Part shown: piece by piece, positions 33,938-46,439 of the stretch
Layout: each line of letters begins with the position of its first letter
Position numbering within the stretch: position 1 is the first letter of the stretch
The notes under the pieces: model-generated
What the model was told of the DNA's origin: nothing
The model's input: the letters and a program-made list of their open reading frames with translations, nothing else
Database searches by the model: none
Made by a program: the position numbers and the translations under genes
From: Phyllostachys edulis
Taxonomy: Eukaryota > Streptophyta > Magnoliopsida > Poales > Poaceae
DNA length: 64,000 nucleotides
NCBI GenBank assembly: GCA_036346405.1
Contig: CM070551.1
Coordinates: 60,220,488 to 60,284,487, forward strand
Reading direction: 5' to 3'

Positions 33938-35128
33938 ATGGGTAAGCGGAAGCAGTGCGGCGGCGGTGGCAAAGTTCCTGCAGAAGGTGACATGGTCACC
34001 GGTGGCGGTGTTGAAGGGCACAGCCCCTCCACCGTCTTCATCTCCAACCTGCCCTACACCTTCAAGTTTTCTAACGTAAGCGCGATCTCCTCCTAACCCT
34101 TGCGAATTTACAACTTAGAGCCTTGGAGACAAGTGCTTTGGATTTACAGTGTGAGATGTGCTTTGTATCGTGTAGCTCGAGGAGGTGTTTAGTGAGATCG
34201 GGCCGGTGAGGTGCCGCTTCATGGTCGCGCCAAAAGGAGAGGATTGAGCAATTTGGTGGCTGTTTAGTTGAGAGTAATTTCGTGTTGCTTATGACGAAGG
34301 GGTTTGCTTATGTGGTATTGGTTTTTTTTTTGCAGGATCAGAGACAAGTCGAGGCTTTGGATTCGTACAATTGTAAGTTTCGGAGTTTGCCTTTGAGGAT
34401 ATCTCCGGTACCTATTTTTTCCTCCAATTTTGTGAGAAGCGGTTTTAATCGTGGGCAATGTAAGTCTAGCGAACTAATTGTTAAATTCTAAGCATAAATT
34501 AATCTATGCCATGATCTCTACTGGTTTAAACACTTGAAAAAATCGTGGTTAATATGGTTAGCACTATAAGGCCCCTCATAGTAGTTACTACTTGTTCACT
34601 AAGTTCCTGACCATATGTCATCCACTGGACCAATGAATGGACCAAATCATATCAGTTTGGTTGATATAGTTTGATTCCTTGTATTGGTACAAGTGTAATT
34701 GTTGTTCATAAAGGAGTACGTTTTTGCTGACCTTGACCTCGTTTGCACTTTTGACTTAATGTGTTACTTTGGTACCAGTGCAACCGTTCAAGATGCTGAG
34801 CGAGCTATTCAGCAAAAGAATGGATTAGCTGTTGCTGCTAGGAAGATCAGAGTTAAGCTAGCAATGCATTGTGCTCCATTGAAGGAACGTTTGCAAAAGG
34901 AGAGCGGTAAATCTCTATTATGAAATTCAATAGATTGAGGTTCTTATTGTTTGGCTTTGTTTTGCTTTGTATACAGCGCAAACCAAGGATTCCGATGCTA
35001 AAAGTGAAGCAGATGGTACTTCTGCTTTTGCAAACATAAGGAAATCTCTCATAAAACAGATACATGCTTTAATAGAAAGTTGCTTGATTTTTGCACTCTT
35101 TGCATTGTTCAATTTTCTTAATGATTAA
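33938..35128 (+). pseudogene. RBM28/NOP4-like RRM protein, 3'-truncated, damaged splice donor
   Basis: Five exons can be read in phase: 33938-34075, 34176-34236, 34336-34372, 34779-34906 and 34977-35128, about 171 codons. The start is MGKRKQCGGGGK. One RRM follows: RNP2 in STVFISNLPYTFKF, LEEVFSEIGPVRCRFMVAPK, RNP1 in SRGFGFVQ, then TVQDAERAIQQKNGLAVAA and RKIRVKLAMH. The family (RBM28 in animals, Nop4 in yeast) has several RRMs, several hundred residues, and works in nucleolar ribosome assembly. Here only the first RRM is present, and the frame then runs into AT-rich sequence with a stop at 35126-35128. The exon 2 donor reads AAAAG|GAGAGG, where GT would be expected, so normal splicing should fail. 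It is probably a partial gene duplicate. Expression from it is possible but unproven. Confidence 0.65.
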
Positions 35129-36833
35129 ATTTTCTGATACAAAATGTTTTATTGAACTAGGACCACCATAGTTACTGACCAAGGATACTACAGTAGAGAA
35201 GGAAGCTAGCATTGGCAATATTGCTTGTATGCATACGAGGATGATTGATATTTGGTCTTTCCACATTGCTAGCATACTTTTGAAGGCTGCTGGAGGGTGG
35301 AAAATGTGATTGTTTCAGCGGTGTTATTTATACAATCTCTGATATCCTAGCTCCACTTCTAGCCACATGCTGTGTTTTTTCTTTAAAAAGAACATTATGG
35401 ATTTTCTGTTCTTTCATCTTTGGGCACATACTCACAGTTCTCACTTACTGGAGAAAAATTTATGAACTTCACTATCCTTTAATAGCCAAGGTTGGCTAAA
35501 TGGAGAACATCGCGATAGTTTCTTTATTTGCCCTTTGGACATATTCTTTCTTTGTCAGCTTAAAATATCGTTGAAAAGCAAGAGCACCACGAAAAAGGGA
35601 TGTGCCACCAACCCATATTGAGTAAATTTGTTGATGTAGCATTTCAAGAGAAAAGTGGAATAAATCTTGCACTTTGGAAGACATGTCTCACTCTTAAGTT
35701 CACTTATCGTTTCCTTCCAAGCATTCATAATCATTATCATTTAGTACAACTAGCATGTCTTTCTTGAAACAATTTTAATGGTAGAATATGTTTGTCATCA
35801 TCCTCTCTAGGGCTTGCATGAGATGGATGCACATCAGATGCAATAGTTGTACTCTTTGTAAGTGTCAAATCAGCTTGGGACTCTGTAGTTCGCTTTCATC
35901 GTAAGGAGGTCAAAGGAGCAATTGTTTGAGCTCGTCAACTTGGTGGGGATGTAAGTAGTTTTCTTGCACTCTATTCCCCCACCACAAAAACAAAAGGAGG
36001 TTCGATTAACTGAGTTGTTTTCAGTCCAAGCTCTTCTACCTAGCTACTGTTGAGTATTGTTTACAAAATGTTTGCACTGAAATTGAATTTCTAACTATGA
36101 AGTTACCCTCCTAAAGTATAGCTAACTAAAAGTAGAGCATGCTTTCTCTCGCTTTCAATTTGAAATATCCTCTCAGAATCATATTATTCTCTGAATGGTG
36201 TGAGCGATATGCTAGAACATTGATTGCATTTATGGTGTGTTATTATATTATAATAGGGCGGCGACTTGGTTTCATTGCAAGGGATGGCATATTTTGCATG
36301 ATTCTCACATTTTCATATCTTATTGTGGAAAGTAAACATATCATTGCTTCTATTCCCACTTGTATCTTTTCTCAAATTCCTTGCTAATTGAGACAAACAT
36401 CATAGTACATTATTGAGTATCCCCTATTTTTTAAATTAATTCCAACAAAAAAGAACTACAGAATTCCCTTCTAGGATTGGACCGAATCACTTAGATATGA
36501 CTTTCATGCTATGCTAGTGATTAGAAGAATGTGGTGATCCTGGTACATGACAAGATGTCTTCTTGTCTTTCCATGAGTAAACTGCTTCCAATTTTTTATG
36601 TGTTGCTGTCTTATTGCTATTTTTGTTGCTCTATATCTTATGAACTTACTATTGATCTCACCATACACTCTTTTTCTCATAGTTTGAGACTCTGAATTGA
36701 AGGGACGAGTGACGGTACAATATTTATGCACAGTAAGTCAATTTTTTGCTTTTGTTGTTCTAGTTTGTTTCAACTTCCATGTGGTGTACCACATCACGCG
36801 ATGGCATTCGGCAAAAGCTAACTTCCATCGTTT
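35129..36833. other. AT-rich region; no gene seen
   Basis: About 1.7 kb between the RRM fragment and the nested LTRs. Several short open frames occur on both strands without domains. Later RBM28 exons were looked for and not found. Confidence 0.45.
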
Positions 36834-39116
36834 GGCCATGTGACGACCCGGCCAGGGGCCTCACCCGAGAGGTCCTCCAAGACCTCCCTGGGAGTCCACC
36901 AGGACCTCCCAGGAGGTCCTAAGGACCTCTCAGGCAGTCCTCCCAGACCTCCCAGGAGGTCTAGCTGGACCTCCTAGAGGTCCAGGGAACTGACCTGAGA
37001 AGGTCTTGAGGCTCAGGACCTCCCCAAGAGCCACGACCAAACCTGGGAGAGGTCCAGAGACCAACCCGAGGAGGTCATGGGACTTGGAGAAGTCCTAACC
37101 CTCCTGTGATCCGAACCAATCCCAAGGATCAATGGCTAGTTCTCACAGCAATTACAAGTGATAACATACATCCACACGAGACTTTATTAACAGCAAAAGA
37201 GTTGATTACAAAGTTTTCTTACAAACCGACAATAGCAAAATACGCAGCGGAACAAAAGGCAAGTCCATCCAATACACCACAGGTAATTGGCTAGAGGGTG
37301 CGGTCTAGTTGATCTGGTCTTCGTCATCATCAAGGAAGTCCTCTCCTGCTTAAAAATTAGCTTCAAGCAAGAGTGAGCACAACAACCGTGCTCGCAAGTT
37401 ACACCTGTGGGGTAACAAAATGATATGCATACATGGATATTCAAAGGAAGGTATAATATGGTTGCTTTGCGTAAAGCCAAGTTTATTTCAAATACATATA
37501 CTAAGTTTCAAGGCAGTGATACAATAATTAAAATTCATTTTGTAAATTCAACTTTTCAGTTGGATAACATTCATCATCAAATGGTGAAGGATACCCTCCT
37601 GTCACAAGGCTCCCTGCCCAAATCATGGGGTAGAAATCCCAAAAGAACAGTCTATCCAAAACCTTTCGAAAACAAAACCAACGTCTAACTTTGAGTGGTC
37701 TTTGCCAGTACGTCTATGACCGTGGACACGGCTATTCGAATAGTTTTCACTCTGCAGAGGTGGTACACTTTACCCACACGACATGATTCCTCTAGTTTGT
37801 TTGGCATTCGTTAATGCCACCTCTCACTGCCGAAGGTAAGAGGTCTAGAGTTCATGACAAGGCCTTTACAATGCATTGTTCCACCGCAGCCCCCCCTCGC
37901 TAAGGATTCGCCTCCTTTGGATAGAAACCCGCCGGAAAAGCCCCCTCTTGCGCTAGTGGGAAACATAGGTTATGAAAGACCATAGGCCATGAAAGACCTC
38001 CCACACATCAAAGTGGAACAACCGCGATGGAACTTTGCAAATTAATTGGCCAGGTCCCACGCCCCATTCTGGAGACATGTGGTTGAACGGTGAGGCATAG
38101 CAAAGGGACGCTCAAAGACCGGTCCTCAAACGACTAGGACGACATCCACAGAACCCCTGAGCCTCAACTCTACCCAAGTTGAGCTCGTGCATGGACATGC
38201 ACCAACCAAGCAACCAAGTCGCCCCAATCCAAAACTATTTTCCATTTGTCTGCTTTTCATAAACCTTTATGAGCTTCCATGACAACCCAATGCCATGGCT
38301 TAAAACCTTTAAACAGCAGTTGGTCATGTTGGTAAAATTTTCAAATCAAATACTTTTGGTCTAAGCAAGACTAAGCATAAGATTTCACAATTGCTCCTGA
38401 TTCACACTATTGTACCAACCAGATTTTATCTAGGGTAACAAGAAGTGTGGTTCAATTTCAATGTTGGCCATACAAGGGAGATAGGCATAACTATGAGTTT
38501 AAAGACAGGTATTGAAATAACTTAGTAAAGTAAGCATGCATAAACCTTTAAGACAGAACATAGTAATTTGAAATAATGGGTGCAACATGGTCAAAGGTGT
38601 AACTTGTCTTGCTCAAAGGCCTGGATGTCTTCTTCTTCGGAGAGCTCTTGCTCCTTAGTGTCTTCACAATCTACACGAGGAAACCAAAGCAACTCAACAC
38701 AAAGCTCAAATAAGATCCAAAGAAACTTTAATGAAACTCCAAAATAAAACCAATAGAGAGGCTAGGTTGGTTTGGAGGAGATCCAAGGAGTTTGCTGGAG
38801 GAGGTCCGAAGCTTCAGGAGGAGGTCCAGAGAGTGGAAATGAGCAAAAGGGTAAAGGGGAAGGGCTGCCCAAGCTTATATAGCCAAAGCCACCTAGATAT
38901 CCATGGTTACACATGTTCAAGAGTTGGTGAAAAGGACAATGAGAGCAGGCAAAAGATGGGACAAAAGAATAGCACGGGTGCTGCAAAAAGGTAGAAGCAT
39001 TTAATGCAATACAACATGCATTAAATGTGGGGGAGACTCCCATGCGTAAAGGACACGGTCAAAGGATAAAGAAAAAAGGAGTGTGACTGCCAAATGGGGC
39101 CAGTTAAAGCTCAAGG

Positions 39117-39905
39117 GGAGGTCTTGCGGAGACCTAGAGGAGATCGCACAGAGGTAAGGGGAGGTCCTGACGGTCAGATCCTCAAAGGGGAGGTCTGGAC
39201 GGTTAAGATCTTCCAACGGGGAGGTCTTAACGGCCAGATCTAACAAGGGGGAGGTCTGGATGGTTAAGATCTCCAAAGGGGATGTCTTAACGGCCAGATC
39301 TAACATGGGGGAGGTCTCGACGGTTAAGATCTCCAAAGGGAGGTCTTAACGCGAGATCTAACATGGGGGTCAGGACGGTTAAGATCTACAAAGGGAGGTC
39401 TTAACGGTCGAGATCTAACATGGGGAGGTCCAGACGGTTAAGATATCCAAAGAGGAGGTCTTAACGGCCGATCTAACATGGGGAGGTCTCGACGGTTAAG
39501 ATCTCCAAAGGGAGGTCTTAACGGCCGATCTAACATGGGGAGGTCTGGACGGTTAAGATCTCCAAAGGGGAGGTCTTAACGGCCAGATCTAACATGGGGG
39601 GAGGTCTGGACGCTTAAGATCTCCAAAGGGGAGGTCTTAACGGCCAGATCTAACAAGGGGGAGGTCTGGACGGTTAAGATCTCCAAAGAGAGGTCCAAAT
39701 AGACAAAGAGGAGGTCCTAAAGGACACAGGGAGATCCTGAAGGACATGGGGAGGTCCAAATAGACAAGGAGGAGGTCCTAAAGGACACAGAGAGGTCCTG
39801 AAGGACACGGGAAGGTCCAAATAGACAAGGAGGAGGTCCTAAAGGACACAGGGAGGTCCTGAAGGACACGGGGAGGTCCAAATAGACAAGGAGGAGTTCC
39901 AACAG
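39117..39905. repeat. Two minisatellite arrays in the LTR (60-bp and 62-bp units)
   Basis: From about 39117 to 39690, roughly nine or ten units of about 60 bases combine GGGAGGTCTGGACGGTTAAG, ATCTCCAAAGG, GGTCTTAACGGC and AGATCTAACA. From 39690 to 39905 about three and a half units of 62 bases combine GAGGTCCAAATAGACAAGG, AGGTCCTAAAGGACACAG and GGTCCTGAAGGACA. The second type contains short inverted motifs (AGGTCCT/AGGACA). Confidence 0.85.
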
Positions 39906-39937
39906 AACAAAGAGTGAGTTCAAATGAACATGAGTGA

Positions 39938-40626
39938 TGTCGACGATCGAGTCGCCGATCTTACGAAATAAAAAGAGGAAAATGACGTGGAGTATCCTGG
40001 GAGAGAATGGGGGCTGCTCTTTATTAATATGAACTGGAATTATAAGACCTGACTTGGGACTATCTCTAATTACACTGAATGTATTGAATGCTAGGCAAAG
40101 TAATCAGGCTTAAAGACTGATTTTCTTGCTACTACTTTGGCTTCCGTGTTGCCTTGCTCTGTGTCTTCTGTGTTGCCTTGCTCTGTGTGTCTTCTGTCGT
40201 CTTTTCGTCTTCTGCGTTCCACCATTAAATAACTCCCGAAGAGGCGGCAGTTACTCCTGGAGAAGGTGTCCCTGGCGAAACGTTATGACTGGTCGGAGGT
40301 TTAAGGCAGTTAACAACGTGTTAACTACCTTGCGGTTAAGTGCCTGTGAAAAGCTTAACCGTAGGGTGGTTTATTGTCAGTGTCTTGTATATCATCGCAT
40401 GGTATGGAACATTCAGCACGTGTCCCATTCATCATACGGTAAGAAATGCCAGTTCATAGCTTTTTCGAGCAGCTACCTCGTCGAAGCCTAGTCCGACCAG
40501 GGTACCCATCGTGTAACCTCTGGAATCCTCACAACCAGTGAGGTCGTTAGCCTTAGGGGTTACGACCATGAAGACGTATGGTCTTTTATATATTAAATTA
40601 ATACATAGAGGTTTTAATCCTCATCA
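39938..40626 (-). repeat. 3' LTR of the Tat element
   Basis: The plus strand starts TGTCGACGATCG and ends TCCTCATCA. It is 689 bases long and nearly identical to 51248-51912 apart from point changes and a duplicated TTGCCTTGCTCTGTGTCTTC segment near 40148-40190. A minus-strand TTATTTAA near 40225 may be its TATA box. Confidence 0.9.
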
Positions 40627-40640
40627 GCTAGCCCCCGAAC
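40627..40640 (-). other. Polypurine tract of the Tat element
   Basis: On the minus strand GTTCGGGGGCTAGC directly precedes the 3' LTR, the expected site for plus-strand DNA priming. Confidence 0.7.
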
Positions 40641-41013
40641 TTTAAATGAACAGGTCGTATGCGTACCTTTATCCGATGAGATCGTATCGGGCAGACCCCC
40701 ATTTAATGTCGTGGCATTCGAGGTGGTCTGTGTTCATTTTAAAGTTGAGAACTGGCCTTGGGAACCGAAGAGTTCCTTTGTCCGTTAGGCGAAAAAGAAG
40801 TTTTTTGCCGTTTAGACTTTTGTGGGTAACCTCCGATCGTAATTTAAAGATCTGAGGCTATAAAATCCCCATCGCTAGATATTTTGGAGTTTTTACGCTT
40901 CCAGATCCCCTTTTTGATCCCCTTTGCCGAGAAAAAAAATCTTTAGTCCTCTTTTCTTGTTCTTCCGTCCACAAAATCTCCTACGACCACTACTCATCCT
41001 TGAGGATTTTCAT

Positions 41014-43884
41014 CATGTTGGAGCAAATTACGAAGTGGTTGCCTTCAGAATTGAGCAAGAAAAAGCTTGAGGCGTTGGAGAAGGTTGGGATGCTCTCGGA
41101 CAAGAATTTGATCAGATGGAGACCGGCGATTGGAGAGCACTTTCCGAGCCATGAAGACGGGGAAATCCCTGTTTTCCTCACCTACATCGAATGCGGCCGA
41201 GATTGCTTGCAGACACAAATTCCTTCTCCGTGTTCTTGAGTACTACGGGGTGGAATTGGTGAATTTGGCTCCAAATTCCATCGCCAATATCAGCATCTTC
41301 ACATATTTGTGTGAAGCATACATGGGAGTGCCTCCAAGTTTGAGGCTCTTCAGGTATTTCTATCGAATGGTGATGGGGAGAACCACGGAGACTCTCGGAG
41401 AATGTACATTGCGCCTTCACGACGGGAAGGCCGATGAGTACATTCATATGTACTCGAAGTCCTCGTGGTCGTCGTGGAAGAAGAACTGGTTCTACATGAC
41501 GGTTACAAGGGATGATGGTCTCTACTTCGCCGGGATGAGAGCGAATGAAAATCTCAAGTGGAGGAAGACCGTGGAGAAGACAGGAGTGGTCGGACGATGG
41601 GTGGATGTCATCTATGACTTGCGAGTCAAGGGCTTGACCTCTTGGCATGTGGTGAGGGACTTCACCAAGCGCCAAATTAGCCCGCTGAAGCTTCGGACTG
41701 ATTCCCTGATTTGGTCCATTGGTCGTGATGAAGCTATCTCAGGAGGTGGTAAGTCTTCGAGAGAAACTCCGACCAGTATTTTGTTATTTGATTATGGTAC
41801 TACCTTAAAATCTGCCATTATTTCTTTTACTTTTTAAAGCACTTTCTCCTGAGGAAATCAGAGAATGGATCAGGCTGATCTGCTCTGGGGAGCCTGGTGA
41901 GAAGGCCGGATTCCCCGAGTTCTTGGCCATAGTTCCTGCTGAAGAGAAACTAGCAAGGCTTAAGGTAAATAACCAAAAAACTTCTTTTATCATGTATACA
42001 TATTCTCCGATCAGATTTTTGATCATGTTCTATTTTTGCAGCTGGTCGGATTACGAATTACTCAGGGTGAGGGTCAACATCCCACCGTGGTTCCGACCGA
42101 TTCATGCCCTGATGCACTGGAAGAAGATGAATCTCCCGAGGTAACAGAACATTTTAGATGAATATATATGTAATTTAGATAAAAGATTTCATCACCTAAC
42201 CAAATTCGTTTATTGGTTCAGGTGGAGAAGGTCAAGGCCGGCGGCTTGATCGCGAGGTCAGAAACCCAGATCGGTCATTGACGACCGGACAGTTGATACT
42301 GAAACAACTGGTCTGGAGGTTGGTGAAACCACTCCGCCTGACCAGATGGTCAAGGACGTAATCCTCGACGAGCTGATCGAGGGCATCGCTTCCGACATGT
42401 TGTTGGATGATGCAACGGGTTTAACCAACTCTGCCAGTTTGGAACCGGCAAAAGTAGGAGAAAAGAAAAGGAAGGGTGACGACACAGAGTTTACCCTTCC
42501 GCGATTCAAAGTCAAATCTCAAAAACTAACTAGGTATGTACAAATGAAAAATGGTCGTATAAGCGCATACCTCTAATGATTTCTTGATGATTTGATTTTG
42601 AACTTCTCTTCTTTGCTTTACGTAGGTCTTCGGTGTTCCGTCGCTTCCACTGATTCTCCCGAGGACCGTGCATTCATGGAGATCCCGATCAGAGTGCTTC
42701 CCAGATAGAACTCTGAGGAAAAAGTGGTTGAAGAAGCCCCGAAAGCAGTGTCAAGGCCAACAATGAGTTGGATCCAGCAGTGGTTCTAACTCCTTCATGG
42801 AGGTAAATGCCCTAAAGGCCCTCAACCGGTTCCGACCAATGTTGGTAATTCTTCTCAACTCGACAAATTCCTTTTAGCCCCGATTTATCGAGGATAAGGA
42901 GCTTGATGAGGCATGGGGAAAAATATCGGATCATCAAATCAAAATGCATCCCGACTCAATATTTGGTGGTTATAATGATTTGGCGATCCGTAAGTATCTC
43001 GACCAGCCCATAGTACTTCTCAAAAGTTTACAAAGAACTTAAAGAGAAAAAATACTATTTGTACAAAGATCAAGTCGAGAACTTTCTTTGTGGTCTGAGG
43101 ATCCGACCAAATAATTAAGGACTTGGCGCAAAAATACTCCGAATTGGAAAGTAAGAACTTCCCACTTAACATTTTTTCCTTTCTTCAAAACTTTGCTCTT
43201 TTTTAACTATTCTCCTTTATCGTATTCGATAGATTTGGAGAAAATAAAAGAAGAGACCATGGTTGAGAAAGCCAAGACAGCTCTGCTTGAAGAAGAAATT
43301 AAAGCTAGGGACCGGTTGATTGCCGAAGCGACGACCAACAATGAAACACTTAACAAAAGAATTGAAGGTAATATGTCGTAGTCTTGACTTATTATCTTCC
43401 TTCAATTATGTCTGTGCTTATCACCTGCTTCACTCCTGTAGAGCAAAAACAAGCTTTGGACAAAGCAGAAAAGACTCTAAAATTTGAGCAGGATAAAGAG
43501 GCGGCTCTTGTGCAAAGTATTTACGAAAAGATTCTATTTTTGAACAAGATGATCTTTGATATGGGATCAGGATCAAGCCTTCCTACTTTAAGAGATCCAG
43601 TAGAGAAAATGAACTATTTGTGTCAACTTCTAGAGGATCTTAAAAATCTGCTCAAGACTACTCGGAAGAACTATGCCCAGGCCATGAAAACAGGCGTTGC
43701 TAGTGGAGTTAGTTTTGCTTTGGCAAAACTGAAAGCTTCCGACCCCTCCATTGATCTCCAAGCTGTTGAAGATGACTTCAGCTGCCCACCTGAGGAGGCG
43801 ACCAAGTTCATGGAAGAACTCAGGCCACTCGGAGATAAAGTTGTAGAGGAGATGGAGGTCGGATCTCCATCAAGCAGTAATTAA
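41014..43884 (+). pseudogene. Antisense ORF of the Tat element ('putative gypsy type transposon' domain), multi-exon
   Basis: This gene runs opposite to gag-pol. Met at 41014 starts MLEQITKWLPSELSKKKLEA, followed by GEHFPSHEDGEIPVFLTYIE. After a frameshift near 41190-41220 come LLRVLEYYGVELVNLAPNSI and FTYLCEAYMGVPPSLRLFRY, then a Trp-rich part (WSSWKKNWFYMT). This matches the domain Pfam calls putative gypsy type transposon. Introns with normal signals follow; likely exons are 41014-41748, 41840-41964, 42042-42140, 42222-42533, 42626 onward, 43233-43367 and 43442-43884. The middle is acidic; the later exons are coiled coil (KAKTALLEEEIKARDRLIAE). The C terminus has GVSFALAKLKASDPSIDLQ, DDFSCPPEEATK and ends EEMEVGSPSSSN. 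The frameshift and some broken middle exons suggest decay. The molecular role of these antisense ORFs is unknown; a regulatory one has been proposed. Confidence 0.75.
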
Positions 43885-44879
43885 CCTGGAGATATTTCGA
43901 GAGTAGGCCCCTGAAAATATAAGAATATTGAAAAATAATGTATAAAACTTACCTTTTATGTCATCAACAATGCTTTTGTTTATTCCGTTTGACTTTTAAA
44001 ATTCTCGTATACCTCCTAGCCCCCGACTATTTTATAGTAGAAGAACTTTACTATACAAGCAGGTAGCCAAGATAGAGAATGAAAGTCAAAACCATTGTTT
44101 TGAAGGTATGTGCCAATATGAAGACAAAACTGATCGTAGCAATACTAGGAAATCAATGTGGTCGGAACCAGCTTATGAGTTCATCTAGTTATAGATCTTT
44201 GTTTGTCATGATTGAAATACCAATCAAAAGTTGTACATGGTCGAAAAAAAGACTTGTTGTATTGACATAAGAAGAAATGCAAGAATGTATGCAATTGAAG
44301 AAAAGTGATCGATTTATATATACGACCTAAAACTGTTGGAAAAACTAATAAGAATAGAAGATATAGAAAACATTTACAAAACGTGTTCAAGCTCAAGTCC
44401 GATTGGCGGCGAGGATCGTAAGAAAAGAACCGTCATGAGGAAGCTCCTTCCATTAAGGTGACCACGTCATAAAAAGGAGAGACTTCGACTAGGAGGCTTT
44501 CCGTGTCCCACCAAAGAGCTAAACGAGTAGAACAAAATGTTAAAATGAAGAAATATAGTCTTCATGATCTTAATAGCATAATGAACTATACATTGTTGCT
44601 TGTGTGATGCTCTGTTTACTCGTATGGTCGCGCGTGGAATCATTCATGGAATGATCACGACTAGGACCTATACAGCGTATGACACTGATGTCGTTGCCAA
44701 AGAGTAACAAAGATCCCGATAAAGGATATCGGAGAGAAAAATTATCTTCTCCGGCCATTTTAAACAACAATAATAGATGACCAGGATATAGGCATCGATA
44801 TATAAACTGTATCACTTGTCGAAAACAAAAGAATGAATATACTAAATCAAGAATTGAAAATAAAGTACAAAATAATTAG
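43885..44879. other. Tat internal spacer with a second polypurine-like motif (44016-44027)
   Basis: AT-rich sequence lies between the end of the antisense ORF and the integrase 3' end. CTAGCCCCCGAC at 44016-44027 is the same motif as the polypurine tract beside the 3' LTR. Open frames here carry no domain. Confidence 0.6.
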
Positions 44880-45860
44880 ACATAAAACTTACGCAATTAA
44901 TCAATGTTCCAAGAATTTGACAAAATTTGCCCGTTCGACATGGCGAGTCTAACAGAATCTGGCCGGGTGACTTCGACCATGGTGTAAGGACCTTCCCACT
45001 TGGGAGAAAGCTTGTTGCGATTAGCCTGATTCTGAATTTTTCTAAGAACCAGATCACCTACAGCAAGGCTGCGAGGTTGCACCTTACGACTATGGTACCT
45101 TCACATGGCTTGTTGATATACTGCTGATCGTACAAGGGCTTGATTTCGTCGTTCTTCAAGGAAATTGATGTCGTCGAGTCGTCGTTCATTCTGATCATTT
45201 TCATTAAAACAATCAGTTCGAGCAGAGCCAATTTTGAGTTCTGGAGGAAGCATGGCTTCAGCACCATAAACCAAAAAGAATGGTGTTTCACCGGTCGCAC
45301 GACTGGTCGTGGTTCGAACGGCCCATAATACAGACGGGAGTTCTTGAGCCCAAGCTCTTGACCGTTTGATTAACTGGTCGAATACTCGGCGTTTGATCCC
45401 TTGCATAATGATACCATTAGCTCGCTCAACTGCCCTGTTGCTCTGCGGATGAGCAACAGAAGCAAAATGAACTTTGACGCCAAGTTCATCGCAGAATTCT
45501 TGGAATTGACTGTTGGAGAACTGGGCACCATTGTCTGTGATTATACGACTGGGTACACCAAATCGTGTGATCACATTCTTCATTAGAAATCTCTTAGCGG
45601 CCTCAGTTGTTGTTTTAACAACAGGCTCGGTCTCGATCCATTTTGTAAACGTGTCAATCATGACGAAAAGGAGTTCGAAGCCCCCGGGTGCTCTTGGGAA
45701 ACGTCCCAGAATGTCCAGTCTCCAGGTTGCAAAAGGCCAAGAAAGAGGAATTGTTTGTAAGGCTTGTGCCGGCTCATGTACTTGTCGGCTATGGAACTGA
45801 CATTGTACGCTTCGTCACAAGCTCTTTTCAGATCATAAAGGGCATTGGCGAAGAGTATCC
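44880..45860 (-). pseudogene. Tat integrase
   Basis: Integrase inserts retrotransposon cDNA into the genome. The minus strand shows part of the zinc-binding region (SCDECQFHS, about 45790-45815). The core follows with its catalytic triad: Asp in VMIDTFTKWIETEPV, Asp in ITDNGAQFSNSQF, and Glu in RAVERANGIIMQG. A conserved stretch, VLWAVRTTTSRATGETPFFL and YGAEAMLPPE, leads to a C-terminal part with VGDLVLRKIQNQ and LSPKWEGPYTMVEVTRPDS. One stop lies between the core frame (ending 45101) and the C-terminal frame (44897-45082). The core alone (45661-45101) is open for 186 codons, so this domain is well preserved. Confidence 0.85.
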
Positions 45861-46439
45861 TTGCTCAAGGCTTTATCGACCCGTTCTCAGAGGAATAATG
45901 TGCTCCATGCACTCCTTCAAGGATTTCTGCTAGCAACTTAATGCCATCCGCTTGAGATATGCATCTCATCAACACTCCATGAGATCCTCGCTTATACAAG
46001 GTACGCTCGATTAGAGTGTATGATTTGGCTTTTCGTGCTATACAATCAAGATCTACATCATCTTCCTAATTATGTCACGGCAAGATAATTGTAGATCGAT
46101 GTCATCCGATCTCTACCTTGATCGTGATATGCCAACCGTCAACGACTGCGGAGCATCCATGTTCCTTTGATCGGTTTATACGACCAGAAGAATCATGTAT
46201 GTTCTCGGAAGGCTCGACTACCGAGGGTGAATCGAGTTGCTTGAGAAAAACTCCGGCGGGGCGGCCGACCTCGTGGAGGCCATCCGCGCTAACCGGTGCG
46301 CCGAACGTTTTCCTTTCTAGGAATATGTTGGATCCGAAACCGAAGAAGTGCTTTTCGAGTTTCCATACTTCCGCCAGATAAGATGACATCTTGGTACTCG
46401 AGCATTGATACTCTTTCCCTACTTGATTCGCTACTAGTT

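Noticed and set aside
41178..41675. Minus-strand frame of 165 codons
   Set aside because: It is the shadow of the Tat antisense ORF, which has the recognised domain on the plus strand.
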